Below, one piece after another: positions 1-9,032 of a stretch of 64,000 bases of DNA. The stretch spans positions 49,604-113,603 of the forward strand of contig CAYMTR010000004.1 in NCBI GenBank assembly GCA_964393405.1. Direction: 5' to 3'. The DNA is from CAYMTR01 sp964393405. Its GTDB lineage: Bacteria > Bacteroidota > Bacteroidia > Bacteroidales > Prolixibacteraceae. The stretch's first letter is position 1, and every line of letters begins with the position of its first letter. The notes below the pieces were generated by a model. It saw only the letters and a program-made list of their open reading frames with translations. It was not told the origin of the DNA and ran no database searches. The translations under genes were made by a program, and so were the position numbers.

Positions 1-402
1 AAAATTATCAATGATGGGAGTAATTATAATTCCAGTACCACAAGAACACAACGTGGAGTTAGGGGTAGAGTTAGTTTAGGAAGCGGAGAATCAGCCTTTA
101 AATTGAATAATATAACTTTCTTTTTCGATCCTTTCACTAACAAAGTATCAGGATGGGTAGACCTTACAGGCAACTTATTAGGAAAACAATATTACCTTGA
201 AGATAATATCCTTGAGGAGAGGGCAAGGGAATTGGCTTTTGAGGGAGAACGATATTACGACTTGATGAGAATAGCTAAGAGGAGGAATGATCCTTCATTC
301 CTTGCTAAAAAGGTTAGTTCCAAATATCCGGCAGGCAAGCGTGAATCTATTTACAACTTGTTAATGGACGAAAGGAATTGGTATATTAAGTACTTCGAAT
401 AA
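1..402 (+). CDS. SusD/RagB-like outer-membrane nutrient-binding lipoprotein, C-terminal fragment
   Basis: The frame is open from the first base of the window to the TAA at 400-402, so this is the 3' end of a longer gene (about 133 codons visible). The string ELAFEGERYYDLMRIAKR is the C-terminal hallmark of the SusD/RagB family, surface lipoproteins that bind glycans or peptides and sit on a SusC-type TonB receptor. The final residues (DERNWYIKYFE) also fit that family's C-terminus. The N-terminus, lipobox and expected SusC partner lie outside the window, so the substrate cannot be inferred. An in-frame TTG at 103 is not a real start, because the homologous sequence continues upstream of it. 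Confidence 0.8.
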   Translation, partial: KIINDGSNYNSSTTRTQRGVRGRVSLGSGESAFKLNNITFFFDPFTNKVSGWVDLTGNLLGKQYYLEDNILEERARELAFEGERYYDLMRIAKRRNDPSFLAKKVSSKYPAGKRESIYNLLMDERNWYIKYFE

Positions 403-421
403 TATAAAATTCTCATATATG

Positions 422-456
422 AAAGGCATTCCTATTTTATTGGGAATGCCTTTTTT
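422..456. terminator. Bidirectional intrinsic terminator between susD-like gene and glycosyltransferase
   Basis: A perfect 11-bp inverted repeat (aaaggcattcc at 422-432 and ggaatgccttt at 443-453) is followed by a T-run on the plus strand. The right-hand side lies inside the last codons of the minus-strand glycosyltransferase. It terminates the susD-like transcript and may also serve the convergent gene, for which the U-tract is shorter. Confidence 0.8.
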
Positions 457-1733
457 ATTGATTTATATACTTCAGTGAGCTTTAAAGCCTGTTCATTTAT
501 GTTAAAGAATTTTTCGACCCCAGAGCGTGCATTTGTGCTTAGTGTTTCGATTTTCTCAAAATCATCGAGCAATTCAATAAGAGCCTTTGAAAGCGCCTCA
601 GGATTATTCTTATCATAGATGACACCTCCACCGGTTTTATTAATTATCTCAGGGAAAGCACCAAGTGCAGGTTGGACAACAGGTATTCCGGAAGCCATTG
701 CTTCAGTAAGATATATTCCAAATGCCTCCCCATTTCTAACAGGAACAGAAATAATATTCATTCTTTTTAAAAAGTTTTTACGATGATTTCCTTCAAATCC
801 GTCCCAGAAATGAGAGAAAGGTTTCATTCCAGATTTTTCTAATTTACCTTTTTGCTCTTTAAGGAATTTAGAATCCTCACCAGTGCTGCCTCCCGTAATA
901 TGAAGATGAACATCCTCAAACCTTTTAAGCTTCTTTAACTCTATAAAGGCATCTATTAAAATATCAAGCCCATTTTCATAATTCATACGGGAGATAAAGC
1001 CAATTTCACGTTTCTTGTCTTTGGGACTTACGTATTCATACTCGCTAGGGTCAACACCAAGGTGAATGGTTTTTGTCTTTTCAGAAGGTATATACATCCA
1101 TTGTTTAATTGCTGAAGCATAATAATCGCTAACAGCAATAAATGAATCTACATATTTTGCATTTTCCGACATAAGATCCCATACTTTTTTTCTGAAGGAA
1201 GGTTTCATTACTTCTACCCAAACATCTTCATCTTGCAGCGAACAAAATACAGGTACATTCATTTTTTCTTTAATACGTTTAGAAAGACCTAATAGAAGGG
1301 CATTTGAAAGGTGAATAATATCTGGCTTGCAATTTTCAGCAATCCAGTCTATCATCTTATTAAGTTCTTCTTTTTGCTTACCTCCTTCTCCCATAAGCAT
1401 TGAAACTGTCATTTCTTCAAGACCTTTTGCATTTGTTGAGCCTGCCATGCCTGCTGCAAGCTTCATCAGGGGCTTTGAGTTTAACAATTTGTCAAACCAT
1501 TTAGGTGCTTTTCTAAAAATTGGATATAGCTGTTTTAAATAGATGCTGATCGCCCCATAGAATACCGGGACATCAGATATATCATGTTCATCAGAAAAGA
1601 GTGGTAGGTACATCGGTACTTTGATTACAGTATGCCCCTGCTTTTTAAGTGAATCGACAAATTTACTGTCTCGCAGGCAATTTCCACAGTAAAAAGAACC
1701 GCCTGAACCCGGTATTATTTGGACAATATTCAT
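432..1733 (-). CDS. Glycosyltransferase family 4 (GT-B fold)
   Basis: Retaining glycosyltransferase of 433 aa, expected to transfer a sugar from a nucleotide-sugar to an acceptor in the cytoplasm. The N-terminal Rossmann half begins MNIVQIIPGSGGSFYCG, a glycine-rich loop typical of family 4. The C-terminal half carries the donor-binding EX7E motif (GEAFGIYLTEAMASGIP). 'GFISRMNYENGLDILIDAF' is the usual start of the C-terminal domain. No other glycan genes adjoin it; the beta-propeller gene 58 bp upstream on the same strand could be cotranscribed. Donor and acceptor are unknown. An ATG at 1733 gives full family length. Confidence 0.88.
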   Translation of the reverse strand: MNIVQIIPGSGGSFYCGNCLRDSKFVDSLKKQGHTVIKVPMYLPLFSDEHDISDVPVFYGAISIYLKQLYPIFRKAPKWFDKLLNSKPLMKLAAGMAGSTNAKGLEEMTVSMLMGEGGKQKEELNKMIDWIAENCKPDIIHLSNALLLGLSKRIKEKMNVPVFCSLQDEDVWVEVMKPSFRKKVWDLMSENAKYVDSFIAVSDYYASAIKQWMYIPSEKTKTIHLGVDPSEYEYVSPKDKKREIGFISRMNYENGLDILIDAFIELKKLKRFEDVHLHITGGSTGEDSKFLKEQKGKLEKSGMKPFSHFWDGFEGNHRKNFLKRMNIISVPVRNGEAFGIYLTEAMASGIPVVQPALGAFPEIINKTGGGVIYDKNNPEALSKALIELLDDFEKIETLSTNARSGVEKFFNINEQALKLTEVYKSIKKAFPIK

Positions 1734-1791
1734 TTCTTTAAAATTTATAATCTGATTTATCTTAGTTACTTAATTACTTAATTACCATTAT

Positions 1792-2907
1792 TTATTTTTC
1801 GCTATTTAGAAAAAAAATATTCCCATCACTGCAGGCAACTACTATTCCACCTTCTGTAACTGCAGGAGTATTAATTACCGAAGCCCCCAACTCGTAATTC
1901 CAAATGGTTTTACCTGATTGCAAATCTAGTAGCATAAGGTCGCCTCTCATATTTACAAGAAGTACCTGTTTCTTATTTACAATGGTAGATGCTTCAATCC
2001 TTGAACCTGTATTTTTCTTCCAGATTATTTTACCGTTTTTTTTGTTGAAGCAATAAATAAATTTATCACGGTTTCCAATTAGTATTCTATCATTAGTAAT
2101 AGACGGGGAGGCAACAAAAGGTAAATCGGAATCCTTGTTTTCATATTTCCAGATAATCTTTTTTGAATTCAAGTCTATACAAGTCAAGCATCCGCTGTAG
2201 TCTCCAATATATGCCTTGTTTTCTAAAAGCGCAGGTGAAGAGGCCACATAAGTGGCAATTTCGACCTTTGAGTCCAGTAAGCCTGTCTGCATGTCGACTA
2301 TGTGTAAAAATCCGTCACAGCCTCCAAAAACAGCTTTATTATTAAAAATTGCAGGGGAACTGTTGAGGTAGTTGTCTGATTCATATTTCCAAATTCCCTT
2401 TCCATTTAAAGCATCTACACCGTGGAGATAGAAATCATAACTTCCTGCTGCTATTATTTTCCTTTTGCCGGTATCAATTATTGAGGGAGCTCCCATTATC
2501 TGATTGTCAGTTTTATATTCCCAAATCTTTGAGCCTTTTTTTAGGTCAATAGCATAAAGAGTACCTGAAAGATTTCCAAAAAAAACAATATTGTTGTTGA
2601 TTATTGCAGGACCTTCAATTGAATTTCCAGTACTATACTTCCATATTAATTTACCATTGAAATCAAGGCATAACAAATCGCCGTTTGTTGATCCAACAAC
2701 AATTTTACCATCTGATATTACAGGTGCAGATTTGAAGGGTGAATCTGTTTTGAATGCCCATTTCTTCTTGATTTTCTGGGGGAAGGAATAATTGGTGATT
2801 CCTTGCAAGGCTGCATTTCCTCTCGAATTATTCCATTCAGGTAAAGTTGCAGAATAAGCGAAACTGAAAGATAAAAGGACGAATATCAAAAAAAATAGTC
2901 TACGCAT
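1792..2907 (-). CDS. Secreted PQQ-type beta-propeller repeat protein
   Basis: Protein of 371 aa with an N-terminal signal peptide (hydrophobic residues 3-19, cut near SYA). The rest is seven to eight repeats of the PQQ/BamB propeller pattern, in which each blade has a 'G.lyalD..tGk.iWky' strand, for example GTLYAIDLKKGSKIWEY. Such repeats occur in quinoprotein dehydrogenases and in BamB. Here there is no dehydrogenase catalytic region and no lipobox, and the repeat register is the short BamB-like form. Expected location is periplasm or cell surface. Function is undefined; a scaffold role is the conservative reading. Confidence 0.8.
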   Translation of the reverse strand: MRRLFFLIFVLLSFSFAYSATLPEWNNSRGNAALQGITNYSFPQKIKKKWAFKTDSPFKSAPVISDGKIVVGSTNGDLLCLDFNGKLIWKYSTGNSIEGPAIINNNIVFFGNLSGTLYAIDLKKGSKIWEYKTDNQIMGAPSIIDTGKRKIIAAGSYDFYLHGVDALNGKGIWKYESDNYLNSSPAIFNNKAVFGGCDGFLHIVDMQTGLLDSKVEIATYVASSPALLENKAYIGDYSGCLTCIDLNSKKIIWKYENKDSDLPFVASPSITNDRILIGNRDKFIYCFNKKNGKIIWKKNTGSRIEASTIVNKKQVLLVNMRGDLMLLDLQSGKTIWNYELGASVINTPAVTEGGIVVACSDGNIFFLNSEK

Positions 2908-3009
2908 CTTTTATTTAGATTTTGTGTGAACCAAAATTAACGATTTAAACAGACTTAGAATACTATTTCCTGTTAATGACCTGTTAAATTTCAGATATTT
3001 AGGATAAGG

Positions 3010-4014
3010 TTATGAAAGCTCAAGCATTCTTTCGATAGGCTTTCTGGCCTTTTCGATTATTTCTTCTGATAAAATAATCTCAGGGATCTCATTTTTCAGA
3101 CACAGATAGAGTTTGCGCATTGAATTTAGTTTCATATATGAGCAATCGTTACATCCACAAGTTGAATCAGCAGAAGGAGCAGGTATAAAAATCTTGTCGG
3201 GACATGCTTTATGCATTTGGTGAAGGATTCCACTTTCGGTTGCCACAATATACTTTGAAGCTTTTCCTGAGATAACATATTTCAACAATCCTGCAGTTGA
3301 ACCAATATAGTTGGCTAGCAACAATACTGGTTTTTCGCATTCAGGGTGAGCAATGACTTCAGCATCATGATTAAGCCTCATTAATTCAACAATCTTGTCT
3401 ACCGAAAATTGTTCATGTACCATACAGGCTCCGTTCCAAAGAACCATATTACGACCGGTTATTGAATTGATGTAGTTACCAAGGTTTTTATCAGGACCAA
3501 AAATTAGTTTGGCATCCTTGGGAAAACTTTCAACAATTTTTACCGCATTTGATGATGTACAAACAACATCAGTCTCTGTTTTAAGATCTGCTGTGCAGTT
3601 TATGTAGCTGATAACTTTGTGTTCAGGATATTTTGCTTTAAACGATCTGAAATCTTCAATCGGAGCAGATTCTGCAAGTGAACATCCTGCTTTAAGATCA
3701 GGGAGGAGTACTTTTTTCGAAGGATTTATAATCTTGGCAGTTTCAGCCATGAAATGGACACCCACGAATACAATAATATCTGCATTTGTTCGTGCTGCTT
3801 CTTGTGCAAGGGCAAGACTGTCGCCTACAAAATCAGAAATATCCTGTAATTCTGCGTTGATATAGTAATGACCTAATATGACGGCATTCTTCTCCTTTTT
3901 AAGCCTTAATATCTCTTCCTTAATATTAATACCTGAAGGAATTTCTTCATTAATGTATCCGTCTCTAATTAATATCTCTTCAACTTGTGATTTTGCTCTA
4001 TTCATAAACGACAT
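3010..4014 (-). CDS. nadA: Quinolinate synthase A
   Basis: NadA (334 aa) condenses iminoaspartate with dihydroxyacetone phosphate to quinolinate, the second step of de novo NAD synthesis, using an oxygen-sensitive 4Fe-4S cluster. Family motifs are present in order: GHYYINAELQDISDFVGDS near the start, NCTADLKTETDVVCTSSNA, FGPDKNLGNY, NGACMVHE, HPECE, ATESGILHQM and CGCNDCSYMKLNSMRKL. The three cluster cysteines (in NCTAD, GACMVHE and the CGCNDC segment) are retained. Length matches the family. nadB and nadC are not adjacent, so the gene appears to be transcribed alone. The ATG at 4014 is preceded by about 100 bp of intergenic DNA. Confidence 0.96.
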   Translation of the reverse strand: MSFMNRAKSQVEEILIRDGYINEEIPSGINIKEEILRLKKEKNAVILGHYYINAELQDISDFVGDSLALAQEAARTNADIIVFVGVHFMAETAKIINPSKKVLLPDLKAGCSLAESAPIEDFRSFKAKYPEHKVISYINCTADLKTETDVVCTSSNAVKIVESFPKDAKLIFGPDKNLGNYINSITGRNMVLWNGACMVHEQFSVDKIVELMRLNHDAEVIAHPECEKPVLLLANYIGSTAGLLKYVISGKASKYIVATESGILHQMHKACPDKIFIPAPSADSTCGCNDCSYMKLNSMRKLYLCLKNEIPEIILSEEIIEKARKPIERMLELS

Positions 4015-4112
4015 TTGTTTCTCGGTGTAAAGTTAGAAATTTAGAGATTCTAATTGATTATATATTGAAGATAAATAAATCCGATATTAATAATTTTAAG
4101 GGAAATGATTAA

Positions 4113-4721
4113 TTAAAATCTAAACTTAACACCTGCTCTATGGAAATTTGGAAATTTGGTTTTATTGTCAGAAGAGAAGAACCCCTCATTTTTATTTAAT
4201 TTTGAATACTCATAAAAAATGAAAAGGTTTTTATATATTTCATATTGAATCCCAACACCTGTTTCCCATAGAAAGTCCCGACTGTTAGAGACTTGGAATG
4301 CTCCGTTTCTGTCGATTCCCCATTCATTTGAAAACATTCCGCTACCAAAAAAGTAAATATCAAGTTTGTTGAGTTTCAATAAAGGTTTTAAGTGGAAGTC
4401 GAAACTGATGCTTGTTGGGTATGAGCGTGAATAGAAATTAAAAATGGGACTTTTGTATAAATATGAAGAATATCGATCTTTTTCATAGATGTAAGTATAA
4501 GTTAATTTAAACTTTATTAAATCTTCTCCTAACAGATATTTTTCAACATTTTCTTCTTCCAGATTATCTTCTGAAAGATAATTTTGGGGTTTAGAATACA
4601 TATCCAACATAAAATTCTCAGGATTAAATCTCAACTCAAACAGTGTAGAATCAAATTCTTCCTGTGAGAACAGTACTGTTGGGAGGAGACAAAAAAATAT
4701 TAAAATCAATCTTTCTTTCAT
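4113..4721 (-). CDS. Small outer-membrane beta-barrel-like protein
   Basis: A 202-aa protein with a signal peptide (LILIFFCLLPTVLFSQ). The mature part alternates polar and aromatic residues, and the last strand ends GVKFRF, a C-terminal phenylalanine signature of outer-membrane barrels. Lines such as 'GVGIQYEIYKNLFIFYEYSK' resemble transmembrane beta-hairpins. I recognise no enzyme motif. It stands alone between nadA and the divergent nuclease operon. It could be a structural porin-like protein of about eight strands; function unknown. Confidence 0.6.
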   Translation of the reverse strand: MKERLILIFFCLLPTVLFSQEEFDSTLFELRFNPENFMLDMYSKPQNYLSEDNLEEENVEKYLLGEDLIKFKLTYTYIYEKDRYSSYLYKSPIFNFYSRSYPTSISFDFHLKPLLKLNKLDIYFFGSGMFSNEWGIDRNGAFQVSNSRDFLWETGVGIQYEIYKNLFIFYEYSKLNKNEGFFSSDNKTKFPNFHRAGVKFRF

Positions 4722-4964
4722 GTTTTTTTTGAGGTATAAATCAATATAAAAATATTCCTATTATTTTTAAGAATAAAGAAAGAGTGTGATTTTTAACATT
4801 TTTTAACATTTAATATTTAAGTGTTTAAGTTTAATTATTTTAATGAAATCATTCTTTTTTTAAAATTTTCTGAAAAAAACCCAATATGGGGAAAGCTCAC
4901 CATATTATTCGTTTAAATATTTTATTTTTGAATTTCTTTACTAACCTTTTAATTGCGAATAAGA
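4722..4964 (+). promoter_or_regulatory. Intergenic promoter region for the nuclease/receptor operon
   Basis: A very AT-rich 243-bp divergent spacer. TATTTTTG at 4923-4930 fits the Bacteroidota -7 element TAnnTTTG and would start transcription about 28 bases before the ATG at 4965. No good TTTG stands at -33, so the promoter call is tentative. A short direct repeat (ttttaacatt, twice near 4791-4810) is the only other pattern I see. Confidence 0.4.
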
Positions 4965-6260
4965 ATGAATAAATTTTTACTTACACTTGTGGGAGTATTA
5001 TGTACTGCTTCCCTTTTTGCACAGACAGACTTGATTATTTCTGAGTATGTTGAAGGATGGTCGAATAATAAGGCTATCGAAGTATACAACCCCACTTCAT
5101 CGGCAGTAAATTTAAAGAACTACAGATTGACCCGTTATTCCAACGGAGCTGATGTACCTCCTGCATCTTCAAATTGGTATATTGTTTTACCAGATGTTGA
5201 GTTAAAACCATTTAAGTCTTACGTATGCGTTATTGATAAGAGAGATCCAAATGGAGTAGATCAGGAAGCTCCTGTTTGGGAACAGCTTGCAGACCGAGCA
5301 GATGCATTCCTTTGCCCTGATTATGATGTAAGCAAGGCTTTGTATCATAATGGTGATGATGCCATTGCGCTTGAAAGAACTGACGGTACCCTTGTTGATT
5401 TGTTCGCAAGGTGGGGATCTCCACGACCTGCAGAAGCTGCAATGCCCGGTTCAACATCACTTGTTAGAAGCTGGACTAACACTTCACCTTTTTTCACAGG
5501 TGTAGGTATTGGGATTACAGCCGATCATACTCTTATAAGAAAATCAAATATAGTTGCAGGTGTTACTGCAAATCCTTCAATGTTTAATCCTCTTGCTGAA
5601 TGGGATTCATTATCAGCAAATACATTCCATAACCTAGGGTGGCATAAATGCGATATTGCTCCGGCCAATGCAACTCCTGTTTTTGCTAAGGATTCATTCG
5701 AATTTGTGATATGGAAACAAAGCTCTGGCGGTACTGTTTTGGGCAAACTTGAGGCTTCAGATGCCGAAGGTGATGCATTAAGATATTTTATAAACAAGGG
5801 TAATTATGTGTATAACAGTGAAGACGTTAGAAAAGAACCCTTTAAAATAAACAGGGAAACCGGTGAAATTACTGTATCTGATCAGGGAGCAATGTTGGAA
5901 AGTACTTGGGATACTTTGTTCATGAGCGTTTCTGTTAATGATGGAACATCTGAAACCGCTTGGATTACTGCTAAAGTAATTTTATCTGATATTCCGGTTT
6001 CAAGCAAAAATATTAAGAAAGGGGATCTTAAAATCTTACCGTTCGAAAGATTAGATAACACATTTAAAGTTATAGCATCAGAGGCAATATCAACAATTAC
6101 TGTTTTGTCGATAGATGGAAGGAAAGTTTATACAAGGAATTACAATAAGGGTTCCAACAATCAAATTGTCCAATTACAAGGAATTAAATCGGGATTATAC
6201 ATATTGTCAGTTTCTTATTCTGACAATAAATTTGAAAGCTGTAAAATTACTGTAAAATAA
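4965..6260 (+). CDS. T9SS-secreted lamin-tail domain protein, first gene of nuclease operon
   Basis: A 431-aa protein. The ATG at 4965 gives a clean signal peptide (FLLTLVGVLCTASLFAQ); an in-frame TTG at 4953 is less likely. Residues about 20-140 form a lamin-tail domain (LIISEYVEGWSNNKAIEVYN, then a 'NLKNYRLTRYSNG' strand). Residues about 240-345 look cadherin-like. The last 80 residues are a T9SS type A sorting domain ending in GIKSGLYILSVSYSDN and a basic tail, so the protein should be exported and anchored or released at the surface. Bacterial lamin-tail domains often accompany secreted nucleases and phosphatases, which agrees with its neighbours. It precedes the receptor gene by 11 bp. 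It has no catalytic domain of its own. Confidence 0.85.
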   Translation: MNKFLLTLVGVLCTASLFAQTDLIISEYVEGWSNNKAIEVYNPTSSAVNLKNYRLTRYSNGADVPPASSNWYIVLPDVELKPFKSYVCVIDKRDPNGVDQEAPVWEQLADRADAFLCPDYDVSKALYHNGDDAIALERTDGTLVDLFARWGSPRPAEAAMPGSTSLVRSWTNTSPFFTGVGIGITADHTLIRKSNIVAGVTANPSMFNPLAEWDSLSANTFHNLGWHKCDIAPANATPVFAKDSFEFVIWKQSSGGTVLGKLEASDAEGDALRYFINKGNYVYNSEDVRKEPFKINRETGEITVSDQGAMLESTWDTLFMSVSVNDGTSETAWITAKVILSDIPVSSKNIKKGDLKILPFERLDNTFKVIASEAISTITVLSIDGRKVYTRNYNKGSNNQIVQLQGIKSGLYILSVSYSDNKFESCKITVK

Positions 6261-6271
6261 AGATGCAGTAG

Positions 6272-9025
6272 ATGAAGAAATTTCTATTTGTCGGCATTAT
6301 GCTGATTTCAGCTATATCATCTTTCGCTCAGTATAAGTTAAACGGTAGGGTAAGAGACATCAATTCCGGAGAAACTTTAATAGGCGCAAATGTCCTAATA
6401 AAAGGGACAACATATGGTACAATTACTGATTTGAATGGTAATTACGAAATTGGATTACCAAATGGTAAATATGAAGTTGTATTCTCATATGTTGGTTACA
6501 CTTCATTTAATCAGAATTTTGAAATAAAGGGGAAGAATGTTGTTTTAAATGTTGAACTTGAAACAGCGCTTGAACTTGATGAAGTTAAAGTTGTGGCAGA
6601 TGTTGCAAGGGCAAGGGAAACTCCGGTAGCCTTTTCAACGATAAGTCCTAAGAAGCTTGAGGAAATACTTGCAGCACAGGATATTCCGATGGTTTTAAAT
6701 TCTACTCCAGGTGTTTATGCTACTACCGGTGGAGGAGGTGACGGTGATGCGGAAGTAACAATTCGTGGTTTCAGTTCAAGGAATGTAGGTGTACTTTTAG
6801 ACGGAGTACCAGTTAACGATATGGAAAACGGACAAGTTTACTGGTCTAATTGGTTTGGCCTTGATGCCGTTACACGTTCTATTCAGGTTCAAAGAGGTCT
6901 TGGTGCATCCAAACTTGCTCTTCCTTCTGTTGGGGGTACAATCAATATAATAACTAAAGGATTCGACAGTCGCAAGGAAGCAAGTATAATGCAGGAAGTT
7001 GGTTCTGATGGATACCTGCGTACAAGTTTCGGCTATTCTTCAGGTAAAATTGGAAAAAACTGGTCGATAACTGCAGCAGGTTCATACAAGCAAGGAAACG
7101 GATGGGTTGATCAAACCTGGACTAAAGGTTTTTTTTATTACCTTAAGGTTGACAAGAAGCTTGGCAAGCATACATTATCATTATCGGCATACGGAGCACC
7201 CCAAAGTCACGGTCAGAGATCGTACATGTTGCCTATACAGTATTTCGATTCTGATCTTGCCCGAAAGTTAGGGGTGCCTGAAACGGATATTGCTAAGGTT
7301 ATTCCTCGCGGAACAAGATATAACCAACATTGGGGATATCTTACACGTACTGCTGATGATCCAGATGCTAAACCTGTACCTTTTAATGAAAGGGTGAATG
7401 AGTATCACAAACCCCAATTTACATTTAAAGATACTTGGCTTGTGAATGACAAAATTGTTGTTTCTAATATTGCTTATCTTTCAATTGGTAATGGAGGGGG
7501 CGTAAGAGCTAAAGCTACTCCTGCTTCTTTAAGGGATTCTCTGGGTCTTATGGATTTTCAATCAATATATGATAGAAATGGCAGTGATTATTCAGTAAAT
7601 ACATTATTCGACCCTGAGCTTCATAATTCAGGGAATTATATGAGAAGGTTGGTCAACAGCCATCGCTGGTTTGGACTTTTATCAACAATTACATATGAAT
7701 TAAACGAAAGGAATAACCTTTCAGGAGGTTTAGACCTTCGTAGTTACAGGGGAATTCACTATGAAGAGGTATATGATCTTCTTGGAGGAGATTATGCAGT
7801 GTTTGACTATATCACAGACTGGGATGAAAGTACCAAATCTAAATATATTCTTAAGGAGGGGGATGTGAACAACTTTCACAATGATGGATTTGTACGCTGG
7901 GGAGGTATTTTCGGACAATGGGAATACAAAGATGACAAGGTTAGTACGTTTGTAAACCTGACTGCTGCCAACTCGGGATACCAGAGGTCTGACTATGTAA
8001 TAATGAGAAAAACTTTCAACGCTCAAGAGCGTGATGGTTTCATATACAAAGATATCGACGGACAAAAAGTAGAATTTACCAAGTGGAATTGGTTCCCGGG
8101 ATTTACAGCTAAAGGTGGTGCTAACTATAACTTTACTAAACACATGAATGCCTTTGTTAACCTTGGATTCCTTAGTAAAGCTCCAAGGTTTAATAATGTT
8201 TTTGATTACGATAACACATTGTTCAGGGATATCAAAAACGAGATTGTGAAAGCAGTTGAACTTGGATATTCATACAGTAGCAACCGTTTTACTGCTAATC
8301 TAAATACCTACTATACTATTTGGGAAAATAAACCTGTTGACAGTGCTTCTAAGATTGCTGTAGAAACTTCACCAGGGGAATATGAAGAGTTTTCGGTTAA
8401 TATCAACGGTATGAACGCCCTGCATATGGGAGCTGAGTTTGATTTTATTTTTAAAATTACTGATAACTTAGACTTGCAAGGATTAGTATCGCTTGGCGAT
8501 TGGAAATGGAATTCTGCCGATACTGTACGTGTGTATGACGATAACCAGAATCTTATTAAAAGTCAGTTCTTTGATGCTAAGGGAGTGCATGTGGGTAATT
8601 CTGCGCAGACTCAAATAGTAGGAGAAATAAGGTGGGAACCGATTAGGGGTCTTTATATTACTCCAAAGGTTACATACTTTGCTGATTATTATGCCGATTT
8701 CGATCCTATATCTCTTAATGGCAAACCTAATTCTTATACGTGGTATGATGAAGCAACCGGAGAACATGGACCTGCAAAGGATTCTTGGGAAATCCCTGCT
8801 TATTATATTATTGATTTTCATGCCGGATACAATTTCCGATTGTTTAAGAAAAGGTTTCAATACAGGCTTAATATACTGAATGTACTGGATAAGGACAGGA
8901 TCATAAATGCCCAAAATAACGATCCGTACAATGGTCAGTCATACAATTCTTTTGACGCCAAATCTGCTGCAGTATTTTTTGGACTTGGTAGATCTTTCAA
9001 CATGAGCTTGAAAATGACATTTTAA
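6272..9025 (+). CDS. TonB-dependent outer-membrane receptor
   Basis: A 917-aa active transporter. Signal peptide 1-19; carboxypeptidase-regulatory-like beta-sandwich about 22-107 (LNGRVRDINSGETLIGANV... then GYTSF); plug about 115-230 (ETPVAFSTISPKKLEEI, VTIRGFSSRNVGVLLDGVP, SVGGTINIITKG); 22-strand barrel to the C-terminal phenylalanine (SFNMSLKMTF). The regulatory domain is typical of SusC-like receptors, but no susD gene follows. Instead the next genes, 7 and 10 bp apart, encode secreted nucleases. This suggests nucleic-acid fragments or phosphorylated products as cargo, which is inference from context. No STN signalling domain is present. Confidence 0.93.
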   Translation: MKKFLFVGIMLISAISSFAQYKLNGRVRDINSGETLIGANVLIKGTTYGTITDLNGNYEIGLPNGKYEVVFSYVGYTSFNQNFEIKGKNVVLNVELETALELDEVKVVADVARARETPVAFSTISPKKLEEILAAQDIPMVLNSTPGVYATTGGGGDGDAEVTIRGFSSRNVGVLLDGVPVNDMENGQVYWSNWFGLDAVTRSIQVQRGLGASKLALPSVGGTINIITKGFDSRKEASIMQEVGSDGYLRTSFGYSSGKIGKNWSITAAGSYKQGNGWVDQTWTKGFFYYLKVDKKLGKHTLSLSAYGAPQSHGQRSYMLPIQYFDSDLARKLGVPETDIAKVIPRGTRYNQHWGYLTRTADDPDAKPVPFNERVNEYHKPQFTFKDTWLVNDKIVVSNIAYLSIGNGGGVRAKATPASLRDSLGLMDFQSIYDRNGSDYSVNTLFDPELHNSGNYMRRLVNSHRWFGLLSTITYELNERNNLSGGLDLRSYRGIHYEEVYDLLGGDYAVFDYITDWDESTKSKYILKEGDVNNFHNDGFVRWGGIFGQWEYKDDKVSTFVNLTAANSGYQRSDYVIMRKTFNAQERDGFIYKDIDGQKVEFTKWNWFPGFTAKGGANYNFTKHMNAFVNLGFLSKAPRFNNVFDYDNTLFRDIKNEIVKAVELGYSYSSNRFTANLNTYYTIWENKPVDSASKIAVETSPGEYEEFSVNINGMNALHMGAEFDFIFKITDNLDLQGLVSLGDWKWNSADTVRVYDDNQNLIKSQFFDAKGVHVGNSAQTQIVGEIRWEPIRGLYITPKVTYFADYYADFDPISLNGKPNSYTWYDEATGEHGPAKDSWEIPAYYIIDFHAGYNFRLFKKRFQYRLNILNVLDKDRIINAQNNDPYNGQSYNSFDAKSAAVFFGLGRSFNMSLKMTF

Positions 9026-9032
9026 ATAAAGG